This document shows positions 1 through 15,012 of a DNA stretch of 64,000 nt, one piece after another. The DNA is taken from contig JAKOGI010001545.1 in assembly GCA_029747015.1 (NCBI GenBank), forward strand, positions 155,128 to 219,127, written 5' to 3'. Below the pieces are notes generated by a model. It worked only from the letters and a program-made list of their open reading frames with translations, was not told where the DNA came from and did no database searches. The position numbers and the translations under genes were made by a program. The stretch's first letter is position 1, and each line of letters opens with the position of its first letter. This stretch comes from Carnegiea gigantea (Eukaryota > Streptophyta > Magnoliopsida > Caryophyllales > Cactaceae).

Positions 1-264
1 ACCATCTCTGAATACTAGCGTAACTTGGGAAGGTGAGGGTTTGACTTGATAACTTGGTTTATCTTACATCCAATCATAGCTCTTTTATTTTCGCTTTAGT
101 AATTTAGTTTTATTTTCTATCCCCTTCGATTTTGCCTAACTCGAGATGTTTTAGTTAGTTTTGGTAGTTGAAAATACAACTCTGTGCGGATGACACCCTA
201 AGTACTCAACAATACACCTTGCATTTTTGGTTTATAAATATTAAAACTCTGTTTTTCCCTAACA
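1..264 (+). mobile_element. 3' end of a Ty3/gypsy-type LTR (cut by window edge)
   Basis: Bases from about 120 to 264 are the reverse complement of the start of the LTR at 36655. They share the blocks around 'gatgacaccctaagtactc' and 'tataaatattaaaac', and the piece ends in CCCTAACA, the complement of TGTTAGGG. It is therefore another copy of the same LTR family in the opposite orientation. No primer-binding site follows it, so it is either a solo LTR or the 3' LTR of an element lying to the left. Target duplication cannot be checked because the other end is outside the window. Confidence 0.7.
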
Positions 265-437
265 CAGTTCTAGTTTTGTACCCAATGATCTTTCTATTTA
301 GACTCGTTAATCGATCTATACTAGGTCTTACAGCTTCAAAACTAATTCTACTCATTTCACTAGTCATGCTAATTATATCATCTTCTTTAAGCTCTTCTTT
401 AGCTAATGAAGATCCTTTTTCCTAATCTGATCTTGTA
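265..437 (-). pseudogene. Endogenous pararetrovirus fragment, continuation of the copy at 3572-6330
   Basis: The minus strand has an open, Lys/Glu/Ser-rich reading frame with no recognised motif. It lies directly beyond the 3.1-kb insertion that splits the viral remnant: the target duplication TTGTA occurs at 433-437 and 3567-3571, so 437 and 3572 were adjacent before that insertion. On position it would be viral sequence just downstream of the movement-protein core. The gypsy LTR at 1-264 truncates it on the left. Identity rests on contiguity, not on a recognised motif. Confidence 0.5.
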
Positions 438-622
438 TGTAACGGCCCGAACCTAATATTCATTTAACGTTAGTTTGAATTATGTTAATCCCCAATTAAA
501 CCGGTTGGGCACCGCATTTCAAATCAATATTTTATATGCATGTCTATATGTGTATAGATATTTGTTTGTGCATTGTAGGTTGAAACGACGACGTGACTTC
601 AAACGGAACAATATTAAACTCC

Positions 623-623
<1 letters not shown>

Positions 624-672
<49 letters not shown>
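624..672. repeat. (AAT)n microsatellite
   Basis: About 16 uninterrupted AAT units lie inside solo-LTR-like element A. They create the poly-Asn / poly-Leu runs of the overlapping spurious frames. Confidence 0.95.
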
Positions 673-674
<2 letters not shown>

Positions 675-1463
675 TGATAATGATACCAATAGTAATAATA
701 ATAATAATTCAAAAAAAAAAAGGAAACCGACACTGACATTAAACCCAAAATCCCCAAACCTCAACCCTCTCTCTCTTTCTTTGCTCTATACCTTCATGAG
801 CCCCCCCGACACCTCTCTCTCTCTTCCTCTGCTCTCTGGTTCGCCCCCCCTCTCCTCCTCTGTGTCGCTCGCCGGGGAAAGGCCGGCCACCGGACGCCTG
901 CTGCCGTCGACCCGCCGGCTGAGGCAGCCCAGCCACCATCTCCCGGTCCTGTCCTGCCACGTAGCCTTGCCCTGCCATACAAGTCGGGCCTGTTGCCACC
1001 GGTTCCGCCGTCCATCGCCCCCACCGGAGGTCTTGCCGGCCACCCACCTGCCGCCTACTGCCACCACCAACCAACACCACCAGCCAGCTTACACCCAATT
1101 AGAAGGTAAAAACCCTAACTTTGCGCAGTGATTAATTTAGTTGTTTGGGTTGTTTGAGATTGAATTTATGCCTTGAACGATGTAATTAGTATTGGTACCT
1201 ATTTATATGTGTGAATTTCGGCAATTGTTGTGGTCATTTGGGGTGGATTGTCGATTCGGTAAATTTGACAAAGGGTCGAAGTGAAATTGAAATTGATTTG
1301 GGTTTTGAGTTGTTTGGGACTGAATTTGTGTACTAAATAGTGTAATTAGTATCGATGATTAAGTATGTGCAAATTTTTGTGGTTATTTTGGGTGATGGAA
1401 TTGAATGGTGAAGTTGAGTTGTCCGGGTTGAGTGGCCGAAAGTAAGGGTGAGAGGTTGTGATG

Positions 1464-1790
1464 GTTTAGCATCAATTCAAGTTAAAAACGAAGTTAGTTT
1501 AACGTGTTTAGCATCGATTCAAGTTAATTAGTTAATGCCTGAAAAAGAATTAAAAACGAAGTTAGTTTAACGCGTTTAGCCTCGATTCAAGTGAATTCGT
1601 TAATGTATGAAAAAGAATTAGAATCGAACTTGTGTTAACGTGTGTAGCTTCGATTCAAGTTATTTAGCTAATATATGAAAAAGGATTAAAACCGAAGTCC
1701 TTTTAACGTACTTAGCTTCCATTCGAGTTAATTAACCAATGCAAGAAAATGAACTAATTTCACGGTTAATGAAATATGTTTAGCTTCGAA
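1464..1790 (+). repeat. About 68-bp tandem subrepeats with an ATCGAT-centred core
   Basis: The motif 'tttagcatcgattcaag' recurs with small changes at about 1464, 1507, 1575, 1644 and 1711, giving a period near 68 bp after the first unit. Each is followed by a block like 'ttaattagttaatg' and an A-rich stretch. A related array with the same period and core lies in element B (about 32850-33600). Confidence 0.7.
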
Positions 1791-3571
1791 TAACTGTGAA
1801 AAAATAAGTGAAAGGGGTCAGTAAAACCCATTGTAACTTATCGAAGATTGTATTGCATGGTCGTAAATCTATTGAATAGGTGGTACTTGACGTAAAAGAA
1901 TATGAAAAGCCGTATGGCTTAGATGGGTTATGCTATGTATGTTATATTTGATGGAAATTAGAGCAGAATGTACGTTGGGCGAGCAATTAAGGGCGTGAAC
2001 TCACTATCTTGAGGTTGTGCCTTAATTAAAGCTGAGGTAAAGTGTATTAAGTTACTGATGGGTGAATGTTCTTGTATACTATATTAAACGATGAATATAG
2101 CCTAAATTCACAATGAATGAATGACCTTGATGGGTTAAAGTTCTGAAGTTATGCCCAGATTGGCGAGTAGTGAAGAGGAGTGACATACATGTGTTGATTA
2201 GTGTTGTGGATGCCACGAATGTAATGGGTTGAAGTTTAGGGTTGTGCTTTAAATAAAATGTAAGCTTGAGTGAGGTTGAGTCGATGATGTTAAGTGCGTG
2301 CAAAGAGAACAATTGAGTGAAATTATATGAGTTTGGTGCTAAAATACGGTAAGTTGGGGGTTGCTAATGGCATGAAGTCAGTGCTAGAAGATTCGATGTT
2401 TGGGGTAAAGAACAAGCTAATAATGATGGCCTTAAGCGTGCAACAGAATAAATAAACATATTTTTAACAATGATTTACAATAGCCTGAAGGTTTGCATGC
2501 AACGAAATGACAATCACCATGAACTTCTATCCTTAATTTAAAACGAAATGGTGATAACCGCGTTAGTTATAAACACACAGCTAGTTACAAATACCATTAA
2601 GTTGAGGAATTTAATAAACTTCATAATGTTGCACTAATAGGGACTAATAAAATATTGGAAGCAGGAATGAGGCCACATCGATCGCTTCAAGCTGCCAGCA
2701 CACATGCCCCATTATAAAAAAGGGAGAGAATTTCAAAAAGCCCAGGTACGTACATTGCCTGTGTTCTTCAAAAACTTACATGTTTCTCAATCATGAAAAA
2801 TCAATATAATGCTCCTTTAAGGAATCAGTTTACTCAATATTTTGTCACATAAACAAGTGGCCCCGTCAATGCTCAATCATCAGGGCTTGTGCCCTTCAAT
2901 TTACCCGCGCGGCTGCAACTCAGGCTCTCCGATCGGCCTGGGAGGTGTGCACCTATCTCAAGATCGCAGTAGATGTCAACAAGGGGTCCACTTTCAGATA
3001 ATAATCAGCAAATCAGTTTTACATATACACTCTCTCTCCCCTGTTTGCAAATCAAAATGTTTTGAAATGCGGGCGCCCAACCATTTACATACAAAACTTA
3101 TTTAACTGCATAGGGATGTGCGTACTGAGCTTCGGCTCATTATTCGAATGTTTTCATGTTTTCTGTTTTAGGTGAAGGATCAGTGCAGAGCCCTCTTTCT
3201 GATAAGTCAGAGGAACACGAGAAATGAGCAAGGACCGCAGTTTACTGTATGTTAGCTAGCTGGTGCTCACAGTGATTTATAGGCTAGCCTCCCTAAAAAC
3301 CCCACTGGTTGTACATTATTTTGAGGATTGTGTTAGCTAGTAAATATTAGTCATACGCTGAGTTAACAGGTATACTCATATGTCCCAAGGAATGCTAGTG
3401 GTTGAAAGTATGTTTAATGGCGTTCTAATGCATGTGGTTTTCAAGTAGCCTTGTTTCGTCAAGGAACGGCGGTAGCGTCCCCATTCACAAGACTTCCGCT
3501 GCAAATCAATGGTAATTAGGCAATTACGTTAGACTAGTCAGGCATTGTCAATTTGGGGGCGTTACATTGTA

Positions 3572-4130
3572 CTCATACTTCTTAATAATTGGGGTTTAAT
3601 GGTGATCTTACCTTCCTCATCAATTTTTATTACATTTTTCTTATTAATTTTTCTAGAGTTGGCAAAGCTAGATATCCATGAATGATCAATTTTAATATCC
3701 TGAGAATTAGACTTAATTCTCTGGATCTTTTGCATAAGGGTAGGACTTTCAAATTTTTTTGCTTCTATCATTGTCACCTTAGTCCTTGAGTCTTTAGTAT
3801 TATCTAATTTGTAGACGATTTTCCAGAATATCCTTAAAAGATATCCTCCTGTTTTCATGTCTATACCAACTGCTTTTATCTTAAGGGATAAGAAGTTTTT
3901 TGTAAGTTCATCTTTTAGACTCACATAATATTCAGGTCGACAGTTAAAACCTACTGACCTATTACATAAATTGGTTTTTATCCCGGTGATTATCTAATTA
4001 TCAAATTTGGTATGCCTAATATCATAGAGTAAAGCGTAAAGATCAATATCTTTACCATAATATTATAATGGAGTGATTTGAACTTGGACACTTTCGACAT
4101 GGATGTGCCTCTATCTTCTATCTTTGTTAT
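3572..4130 (-). pseudogene. Pararetrovirus movement-protein core, frameshifted
   Basis: Across at least two frames the minus strand encodes blocks matching the caulimovirid 30K-type movement protein, which moves virus through plasmodesmata. These are a 'HIHVESVQVQITPL'-like strand (about 4060-4100), a 'DLYALLYDIRHTKF' block (about 4010-4050), 'LCNRSVGFNCRPEYYVSL' (about 3910-3970), and an 'IKAVGIDM...LRIFWKIVYKL' block (about 3810-3870). The largest single piece is the 120-codon frame 3562-3924. Stops and frame changes near 3925-4110 make it non-functional. The family call rests on the order and spacing of these blocks; no alignment was run. Confidence 0.65.
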
Positions 4131-5270
4131 GCTCAATGATATTTTTCCAATTAATAAGATTAACTTCTCCAATATCATACTCACAATCCTTTATCTTCGT
4201 ATCTCCTTCCATTATTTCACATACGTATTTGCTTTTTAATTGAAAGATAGATTTTTTATAAATCTTGTCCTTTTGGATTATGGGAAGAACCCAATCTCCT
4301 TTGACTTTCTCATGATCATTGTCTATAACAAATTCTTCTCCTTGGAGATCACCAAGGCTGACAGAGCTACTCTCCATCATATAACTTGTTTCTTCATAAT
4401 TGCTTTCTTCATATTCATTGTCCAATATAATTTCAACAATTCCTTTGTTGTTGTTTAAGGCTAGATCTAAAGCCTCATCTTCACTATGCTCAACATAATC
4501 TAAACTTCCCAAGGTTTCAATCAGTTTGTTATTCTTCCTATTTTTACATTCATTAGCATAATGTCCTACTTCTCTGCATGCCCAGTATTTGCAATTGTTT
4601 TTCCCTATAGGACCATAAATTGTTTTCCTCAAAAATCTACGTTTTTTAGGACTTGGCTTCTTATAATATTTTCCCTTATATTTCTCTCCCCTTTGCTTAT
4701 TAAAGCTCTTTTTCTTATAAAATATTATTTTTCGTCTTCTCTCAAGTTCTTTTTTCCATTGGTGAGACGAATCCCAACAAGTTAGAAATAGCTTCTTAAT
4801 TTTCTTTTGCTTTCGGAGATCAAGACGTTGATCATTGACCTATTTTCTTAGGTAAGAGATTCTAGAATCAAGGATATCAATAACATCTGCTCGTCCTAGA
4901 TACATAATGTATTTTTAATTTATTATGGAATTTATAGGATATGCAATTTATCATAGAATATGCCAAGATTGATTTCATTATGCCCAATTATGTAATAATA
5001 TTGACTAAATTCAGCAATATAATTTTTTAGATATTTCATATCCCACAAGTCTATGTTATTAATATTTCTTTGCCATTCTCTTGTTTTTTCTTTGGAATCA
5101 AGTTTAGCTCCGATGAACTTGGTTTTAATTTTTTTACATAGATTTTTGACCATTGCAGCTGATGTCTCCATCATTCTTAATGTATTTTTACCTTCTTCAG
5201 TTAACAAATCATACCTATCAGTGACAGTGCTAGAAAAGTTATGTTTTGTGTAATTTAGAAAATTTGTCAT
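4111..5270 (-). pseudogene. Pararetrovirus coat-protein-like region with CCHC zinc knuckle, broken
   Basis: The frame 4932-5270 (112 codons) is an alpha-helical, Lys-rich stretch that continues in another frame into a basic region (about 4640-4830) rich in Lys/Arg/Tyr. The frame 4111-4632 then opens with a knuckle of C-x2-C-x4-H-x4-C spacing ('CREVGHYANEC', about 4550-4590) followed by an acidic Glu/Asp-rich tail. A basic arm plus a CCHC knuckle is typical of caulimovirid capsid proteins, which package nucleic acid. At least two frameshifts separate the pieces. The end at about 4111 runs directly into the movement-protein core, suggesting a fused polyprotein in the ancestor. Confidence 0.65.
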
Positions 5271-5369
5271 AGTTCATATAGTGTTTAGGTTTAAGACACT
5301 ATTAATTCTCCTTTTCCAATACTCAAATATTTCTTTTTTATTACGGGCTCCATCAATGTTTAAGATATA

Positions 5370-5828
5370 TTATGTTCGACTAATTAGGGTAAGACCAATT
5401 TCTTCAAAAGTTGTGATTTTCCTTGGGATAAACCCAAAGGAAAAATTGCTTATACATCCTGCTGGAACGTACCTAGTTCTTAAAAAATGAGTATTTCTCC
5501 TATATGGTTCACCAAATTCTTCAGATTTAGGAACGACATTCTTGACTAGATTAGTTTCTATTTCATATAGGTCGATTTCTTCTCCAATCTCACTGATTTT
5601 GTTTTCAATAGTCATTTTTTCATATTTCTTATCAAGTTTTCTCCTAATTTCTTCTAATGGTAACACATCGAGGTCTTCTAATTTAATCAGATTTATCTGC
5701 TGATATATTTCTTCTTCTAATTGAACATTATTAGTCTCTTCATTATCATAAGTCAAAACGTCATGTTTATCACTAATTGCGCCCATGATTTTGTTTAATT
5801 CATCCGAATTTTGTTCTTTATCGAACAT
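5370..5828 (-). pseudogene. Pararetrovirus frame upstream of the coat protein
   Basis: A 152-codon minus-strand frame starting at an ATG 28 bases after the end of the upstream viral frame. The N-terminal two thirds is acidic and helical (Glu/Asp/Lys/Leu). The C-terminal 40 residues are different, with a 'YVPAGC' motif and aromatic residues. It lies between the coiled-coil frame and the coat-protein region and probably formed the N-terminal part of the coat-protein polyprotein; the sequence continues in other frames to about 5280. No specific function is recognised. Confidence 0.5.
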
Positions 5829-5856
5829 TTTTTGTAGCTCTTTAAGAGTATATTAT

Positions 5857-6240
5857 TTATACTTCATCTTCTTTTTCTTTATTTTCAGTAGATTTTTCAC
5901 CAGATTGTTCTCCTACTTCTTTTTGGATTTTTATTTCTTGTAAAGGAAATGAAATCTTGTTTTTTGGGTTTTGAAAAGGATATTTATGATAAAAAGGAGT
6001 ACTAATACTAGGAGTAGCTTTTTCGCTATGTCTAACTTCGTTAACAAGAGAAAGATGGACAACGGTTAATTGATTCTTAAACTCTTTCAGTTCAGTCTTA
6101 ATTTTAGCTAGTTCTACTTTTAATTCTAAAATTATATCTATGACATAGTTTAATCGAGGTGCTAATGAGGTATTACCTTCAGGCGAGTGAACAATGTGGG
6201 AATAATTAGGACTAGGACAAGCAGGTGATGATTCAAGCAT
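5857..6240 (-). CDS. Pararetrovirus small coiled-coil frame (virion-associated-like)
   Basis: A 127-codon intact frame and the first one downstream of the primer-binding site on this strand. The central part (about residues 28-65) has a heptad-like pattern of Leu/Ile/Val with Lys/Glu, predicting a coiled coil; the tail is Lys/Glu-rich and ends acidic. Small coiled-coil proteins near the 5' end of the genome are common in Caulimoviridae and bind virions. That role is an inference from position and composition. Downstream frames are broken, so expression as part of a virus is not expected. Confidence 0.5.
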   Translation of the reverse strand: MLESSPACPSPNYSHIVHSPEGNTSLAPRLNYVIDIILELKVELAKIKTELKEFKNQLTVVHLSLVNEVRHSEKATPSISTPFYHKYPFQNPKNKISFPLQEIKIQKEVGEQSGEKSTENKEKEDEV

Positions 6241-6317
6241 TAATCACAGCTAATCACAGTTAATTAGCTTAATTAATTATTAATTAGCTTAATAATCTTA
6301 ATTATTTTTGGTTACAT

Positions 6318-6330
6318 AGCTCTGATACCA
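6318..6330 (-). other. Primer-binding site for initiator tRNA-Met (pararetrovirus)
   Basis: The minus strand reads TGGTATCAGAGCT, complementary to the 3' end of initiator tRNA-Met. No LTR end (…CA) precedes it, and viral frames follow on the same strand, so it is the minus-strand DNA priming site of the pararetrovirus, not of an LTR element. Confidence 0.8.
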
Positions 6331-6610
6331 ATTGAAAGAGGGCCTCGAGTTTTAATAGTGAGCAAAAAACCACAAACACAATTTTAAATTTTTCGAAAGT
6401 AAGTTTTTAAGGATTTGGGCTAAAATGCAAATATGAAAAGTTTAAAGGCTTAAAAGAAAACGTAAACAGTAAATAGTCCCCTTAAAATAGGTTACACGGA
6501 ATATTGTCCCTTTTAAATATATTCTAATAACATGGTCCCTTAGTTATAATTTCCACACAAAGTGGGGTACCTGGAGTGATTTTTCCCTTGAATACCAACA
6601 AATTCAAATG
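6331..6610. other. No gene seen; viral leader/flank boundary
   Basis: AT-rich sequence upstream of the pararetrovirus priming site. It may include part of the viral intergenic region and the junction with host DNA. I see no frame or repeat that fixes the boundary. Similarity to the host duplicate downstream of the phosphatase begins at about 6611. Confidence 0.4.
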
Positions 6611-7313
6611 GAACTCAAGAGATCTCCATTTACAAAATTAGGACATTTACGTCCATGCATCATAGCTACTCAATTTGAAAAAAATAGGAGCATGAAGCCG
6701 TAAAAATTAAAGCCTGGAAGAAAGTGAATAATTTCCCAAAAAATTGGTTTAGCTTGTGCTTTGATTTTTGCTTACAACAACCATGAATTAAAGACTGTTT
6801 ATCCCCACTTTTCTAAAATGGTGTTAAACGACAATTAACAGCAGTATCAAGTCACTTAGAATGGTACAGGAAGAGCTTTAGGCAAGGCTTCATGAGAAGA
6901 CAATGGCATAGTCTGATCAAGCTTGCAAACCATGGAGAAGAACCCGGTGATGATGGCTTGGATGAGAGAGAGAAGCAGGTGTTCGAAGTCTCCGCCATCG
7001 ACCCGTTCATGGGTCATGGCGTTCATCACTTAGGCTCCGTTTGGTCTTTAGAAAATTTGATGGAAAGAAAAGTTAAAAGGAAAAAAATGTGAAGGAAAAA
7101 AAAGTAGGGAGAAAATGAGCTTTTTTTTCTTGTTTGGATTGTGGAAAAAAACAAGAATTTAGATGAAAAATTTGAATATTGATGAACTATTTGAATCATA
7201 TTGATATCATTTGAGCAGTGCGAGGTTGGAGGAGGTTGGAAAATTTCCTCAAACTTTCATCACAATTTTATGAGGAAAATTTTATCACTTGTTTCTAACA
7301 ATTTTTCTACCTA

Positions 7314-10979
<3,666 letters not shown>

Positions 10980-11330
10980 CTAACTTTCTTCCATATTTTT
11001 TTTCTTTGTGATTTTCTCTAAATCAAACACAAGAAAAAAAAGTAACTTTCTCAAATTTTTTTCTTTCCATCAAATTTTTCAAGGTTCAGACGAAGCTTTA
11101 CAGTTGCTAGAGATCAAGTCCCCTATAGGGAAGTTCTTCCTTGGCATGAAATGGCCACCTTCTCTCATCTTTAAAGAGTTACAATAGTCTCCACGTCCAT
11201 CCCCTAAGTAGATGAATTTCTTGTTTCCTTCCTCAAATAGTATCCTTCGAATTATTAAACCCCGTATTTTGGAGACTAAACACAGGACTATTAGATGGGA
11301 ATCAGTAAAGCATGGGTTTTGGAACATGGA

Positions 11331-11860
11331 ATAAGAGATAAGTAGAATTTGTGGAAGAATTCGAATTAATTCCTACAAAATTATGATATATTTGGAGAAT
11401 AATAAAATCTAGCGCCAAATACACGTATGATTTTAAGTAATTGCGATAAAATTATTCTTAAAAAATAGTGTCAACTGTTCGGTGTAAGTGTTAAAATTAT
11501 ATGGAATATTTTAAAATATTCACTGTTAAAAAATACAAGAAAATAGGTGGATCGTTATGATCAAAACGTTAATATAAAGGGTCCAAATGCTCTCACAATT
11601 TAGTACTTAATCTCCTTTGGTCAAAAGACTAATAATAAATACCTATCTAACTAGTGAAGTATTTTCAAATAAATATAGATTTAAACCACACTTTGCTAGT
11701 GAGTTTCAATTTCAAACTAGAACTTTGGCCTGTAATATTGATCTTCTTAAAAAATAATCTTAAAAATGCATCTATATTCTCGAAAACCCTAAAAACAAAG
11801 TTAATAATTCTATTGAACAAAAGTGGAGCAGTTCTTCAATGGGGTACTAAGATTGACCTA
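11331..11860 (-). other. Duplicated part of phosphatase intron 3
   Basis: This stretch is a diverged copy of intron sequence at about 13390-13990. Shared landmarks include 'aatttgttgaagaatttgaa'-like, 'gtaatcaggataatattattctt'-like and 'aaagtggaacagttcttcaatgg'-like blocks. Similarity stops near 11860, which marks one end of the duplicated segment. Confidence 0.75.
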
Positions 11861-12727
11861 TTTTTTTATTGAAAAGATGCGAGTGCAAGTTTCACTAATT
11901 AACGGTGCAAGAGAGATCCAAATTTCACTGAGGAAACGATGTGAGCCCAAATTTCAGTAACTATATTCGTACGACAAGCACATAGTATTCCAAAACAGAA
12001 TTGGATGGAACTTGATAGGATACAAGCCATAAAGTCACTGTGCTATCTCCTAGTACAAAGTGGTAAAAATTATTGTCAATCTCCCATCCACATGTGCACA
12101 AACATCAGCTCCAAACATGTGCCTCGTGTACCAAAAAAAAAAAAGGAGAGAATTTTGATGTCCAGCCTATAGTATCCTACAGCCAACAATTATATTCATC
12201 ATTCATGATAAAATCGCACCAAAAATCATCTCCAAATTCCAATGTTGAGATGGGTTCGGATCTTTACCCCAACAGGCGACCTCCTCCCTCGAATTTGTTC
12301 TAAAATTGTTGTGGGCCTTGTGGCCCATAAATCGCAGGCTCTCGTCTTTTGTGACGTCCGAAAGAGTGGATTCCGTCGTGGAAGCAAAATTGAACATTGA
12401 TGTCGTCGAACCTGCAAATACAAAAAGGTTATGACCGTATATGCGTTAATACAGTATAGGCATATTCCAGTAATTGTGTCCAGGATGCATAATATGACAC
12501 CTTCAATGCCGTTCGGAATTGTGTTACATTTATATCTACCTTCAAATATTATTGATTTTTTTGGTGATATTTTCTTTATGAAACACTATACATGCATAGG
12601 AGGTTCGACATATCTCTTGCACACAAAACACATTGTATTTTACCATATTTAAAAGCAAACATGGATATATTCTTGATCGGAAAGTAAATTCACGACTGTT
12701 AAGCACAAAAAAATTCCAATGCAATTA
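11861..12727. other. Spacer between duplicate and intact gene; nothing recognised
   Basis: About 870 bp of AT-rich sequence with only short, unsupported frames on both strands. No terminal repeats or gene-like blocks seen. Confidence 0.5.
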
Positions 12728-12957
12728 AGGAGATTTCCACTACAAAATTAGGACATTTACATTCTTATATCTTAGACGCTCAAGTTGAGTAATAAACAAT
12801 AGCTGCATCAAGTCCCGAAAACAGTAAATAATTTTGAAAAAAAATTGGATAAGCTTGTGCTTTCATTTCCGCAAACAACAACCACGAATTAAAGACTCCT
12901 TTATCCCCACTTTTCTAGAACGGTGCTGAACAACAATTAGGAGAGGCATCCAGTCAC

Positions 12958-14884
12958 TTAGAATGGTACAGGGAGAGCTTTCGGCAAGGCTTCATGGGAA
13001 GACAATGGCAGAGTCTCAAGTTTGCAATCCATAGAGAAGAACCCGGTGATGATGGCTTGGATGAGAGAGAGAAGAACGCGTTCGAGGTCTCCACCATCAG
13101 TCCATTCATGGATCATGGCTTTGATCAACTTAGGGTTGCTAGAGATCAATTCCCACACAGGGAAGTTCTTCCTGGGCATGACATGGTCCCCTTCTCTTAG
13201 CTTTAAAGAGGGGCAATAGTCTCCGCTTCCATCACCTAAGTAGATGAATTTCTTGTTTCCTTCCTCACATAGTACCCTTTGGATTATTAAACCCTGTATT
13301 TCAAAATTTGAAAAATAAACACAACTAATACGGAATTAGTTAAGCATACATTTTAAACTTTTGATAGGAGTACAAAAATATAATCAAATATGGATCACGA
13401 GATTAGTAAAATTTGTTGAAGAATTTGAAGTAATTTCAACAAAGATATTATGCTATATTCTTAAAGTATTAAAATCTATAAACAGATAAGCGTGTGATTT
13501 CAGGTAATCAGGATAATATTATTCTTGAAAACATGATGCCAATTGTTCAAAAAATACTATTCTTAAAAAAATAATGCCAATAGTTTGAAAAGTGGACGTA
13601 TCAGAATATAGAAATTATATGAAATATTTCTTAGAGTATTCACTGTTAAGAAAAAGATAAAAAAAAAAATACATGGACCGGTGGTCCCCTTAAGATGAAA
13701 GCCTTAATGATAAAAAATCAAATTGCTTCAAGAATTTAGGACTTGGCCTCCACTGATGAAAACCGTAATAATAAACACCAATTTAACTGCTAAAGTTTTT
13801 TTTTTTTTTTTTTAAAAAAAAAAATTCAAATCGTACTTCGAGCTTAAGTTTCAAACTATGGCTTTTGTTGGTGATCTTGAATTATTTAAAAGATAATTTT
13901 AAAATTGAATGTACATATCTGAGAACCCTAAAAGACGTTAATAATTCTATTTAACCAAAGTGGAACAGTTCTTCATGGCGAATCATAATCCCGGAACAGT
14001 TCTTCGCAAGACAACTTGTTAATAAATTAATAAAGCTAGAATTACGCAGTACCTTGCACATGTTGGGAGGGCATCGATTGCAACCATGAGGAGAGAGATT
14101 AAAATCATGGTAAGGCAGTATCCTTAATCTCCCTTCTCCATCAACATGGCCTGGATTAGTGTTGATTTCTGAGAAGTACTCTCTCAACCCCAGATGATTC
14201 AGTATTGTTTCAATGAAGAAGTTATTTGCATCACTCACTATCCTCAAGTCACACCTGCAAAAACAACAAATGCAGAATACATTTGATCAATGGTAACTCT
14301 GAAATTAGTAAGGTACCCTGAAAATAGAATACAGAACCCAAGGAAAAAAAAAAAAAAGGAAGGAAAGAAAAAGGAATTTACCCTGCAGCATGGGCAGCTT
14401 TGATGGCTGGAACAACACGAGGATGAATTGGAGTTTTCTCCAATATCTTCACAATTTGCTCAGTTGTAACTCCTGCAGCATGCATTTCTTTCATCATTGT
14501 GTCCTGCAATTTAGAACAAGTGAAAAGAGTCAAGTAAAATTAATTTGCCAAAAAACAGAGGAAGACAGAGACTGAAAACAGAGCATGCTGAATGAAATTG
14601 GAAAAATCCGTAAAAACAGAGCAATCTAGAGGAACAAGGAAAGCTAGCGCCAAGACCACAAACCCGACCCGAGAACCCGTTTTGGATGTGTCTGAAAAGA
14701 GGTTAAGATGAAGAAAGGTTTATAGATGGTAGGAAGAGAAACTAACCATGAGAGTGTTCCAAGGCATGGTGGGAAGAAGTTGATTGAAGAGGCCAGTAAA
14801 ACCCAATTCATCAACAACCCAATTATCACTGTCGCAATCGATGATCGTCTTATCGAAGTCGAAAACCACCACTATTCCCTCCAT
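12958..14884 (-). CDS. HAD-superfamily phosphatase, PS2 / inorganic pyrophosphatase 2-like, four exons
   Basis: This is the only intact host gene. Exons on the minus strand are 14884-14747, 14503-14382, 14254-14053 and 13293-12958, together 798 bp (265 codons plus stop), with GT...AG at each intron and reading frame kept across all junctions. Start: the ATG at 14882-14884 gives the catalytic motif DFDKT at residues 9-13 (the DxDxT nucleophile motif). Other family blocks are SDNWVVDEL, 'RIVSDAN' (HAD motif II), 'EINTNPG', a Cys-rich 'HGCNRCPPNMCK', 'IYLGDGSGDYCP' (motif III acidic pair) and 'MPRKNFPVWEL'. This family (Put_Phosphatase; Arabidopsis PS2 and PECP1, animal PHOSPHO1) hydrolyses pyrophosphate or phosphoethanolamine/phosphocholine, often under phosphate starvation. 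Which substrate applies cannot be told here. The last about 35 residues beyond the usual end look like a lineage-specific tail. Confidence 0.92.
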
Positions 14885-15004
14885 TGAAGAAACAATCTCA
14901 GTTCTTGAACTAACAAGGAGAGTAGAGAAAGAATGAATTGAAAACTCTTGATGCGATTTTTAATTCCGTATTGGTGTATGACAAAGCTAGGGGAAAACAG
15001 AGGG

Positions 15005-15012
15005 TATTTATA
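15005..15012 (-). promoter_or_regulatory. TATA box of the phosphatase gene
   Basis: The minus strand reads CTATAAATAC about 120 bases upstream of the start codon, leaving a 5' leader of roughly 90 bases. It is the best TATA match in the upstream few hundred bases. Assignment rests on sequence and position only. Confidence 0.6.

Larger units (their letters stand above)
438..3566 (+). mobile_element. Large solo-LTR-like element A (3.1 kb, TGTAACG...CGTTACA)
   Basis: The element begins TGTAACGGCCCG and ends GGGGGCGTTACA, and is flanked by a perfect 5-bp duplication TTGTA (433-437 and 3567-3571), the normal signature of LTR-retrotransposon integration. It holds no gag or pol frame, no primer-binding site and no internal LTR pair, so it is best read as one very long solo LTR. 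The TGTAAC...GTTACA termini, the CT-rich leader at 760-850 and the length suggest a Del/Tekay-type chromovirus LTR; that family assignment is inference. Long frames across 475-1131 come from low-complexity CT- and AAT-rich sequence and are not genes. Confidence 0.65.
3572..6330 (-). mobile_element. Endogenous pararetrovirus remnant (Caulimoviridae)
   Basis: Reading the minus strand from the tRNA-Met primer-binding site (6318-6330), the order is a small coiled-coil frame, a second frame, a coat-protein-like region with a CCHC zinc knuckle, and a movement-protein core. There is no LTR pair and no integrase, as expected for a DNA pararetrovirus copied into a plant chromosome. Frames are broken by several frameshifts and stops, so this is an old inactive copy. 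No protease or reverse transcriptase region is present; the copy is truncated at the left by element A and the gypsy LTR. Coat protein before movement protein matches the cavemovirus/solendovirus arrangement rather than badnaviruses, where the movement protein comes first. The upstream boundary lies somewhere in 6331-6610. Confidence 0.75.

Noticed and set aside
475..1131. 218-codon frame with poly-Asn and Pro/Ser-rich tail
   Set aside because: It runs through an (AAT)n microsatellite and CT-rich leader sequence inside a solo-LTR-like element. Overlapping frames on the other strand are equally long. No domain.
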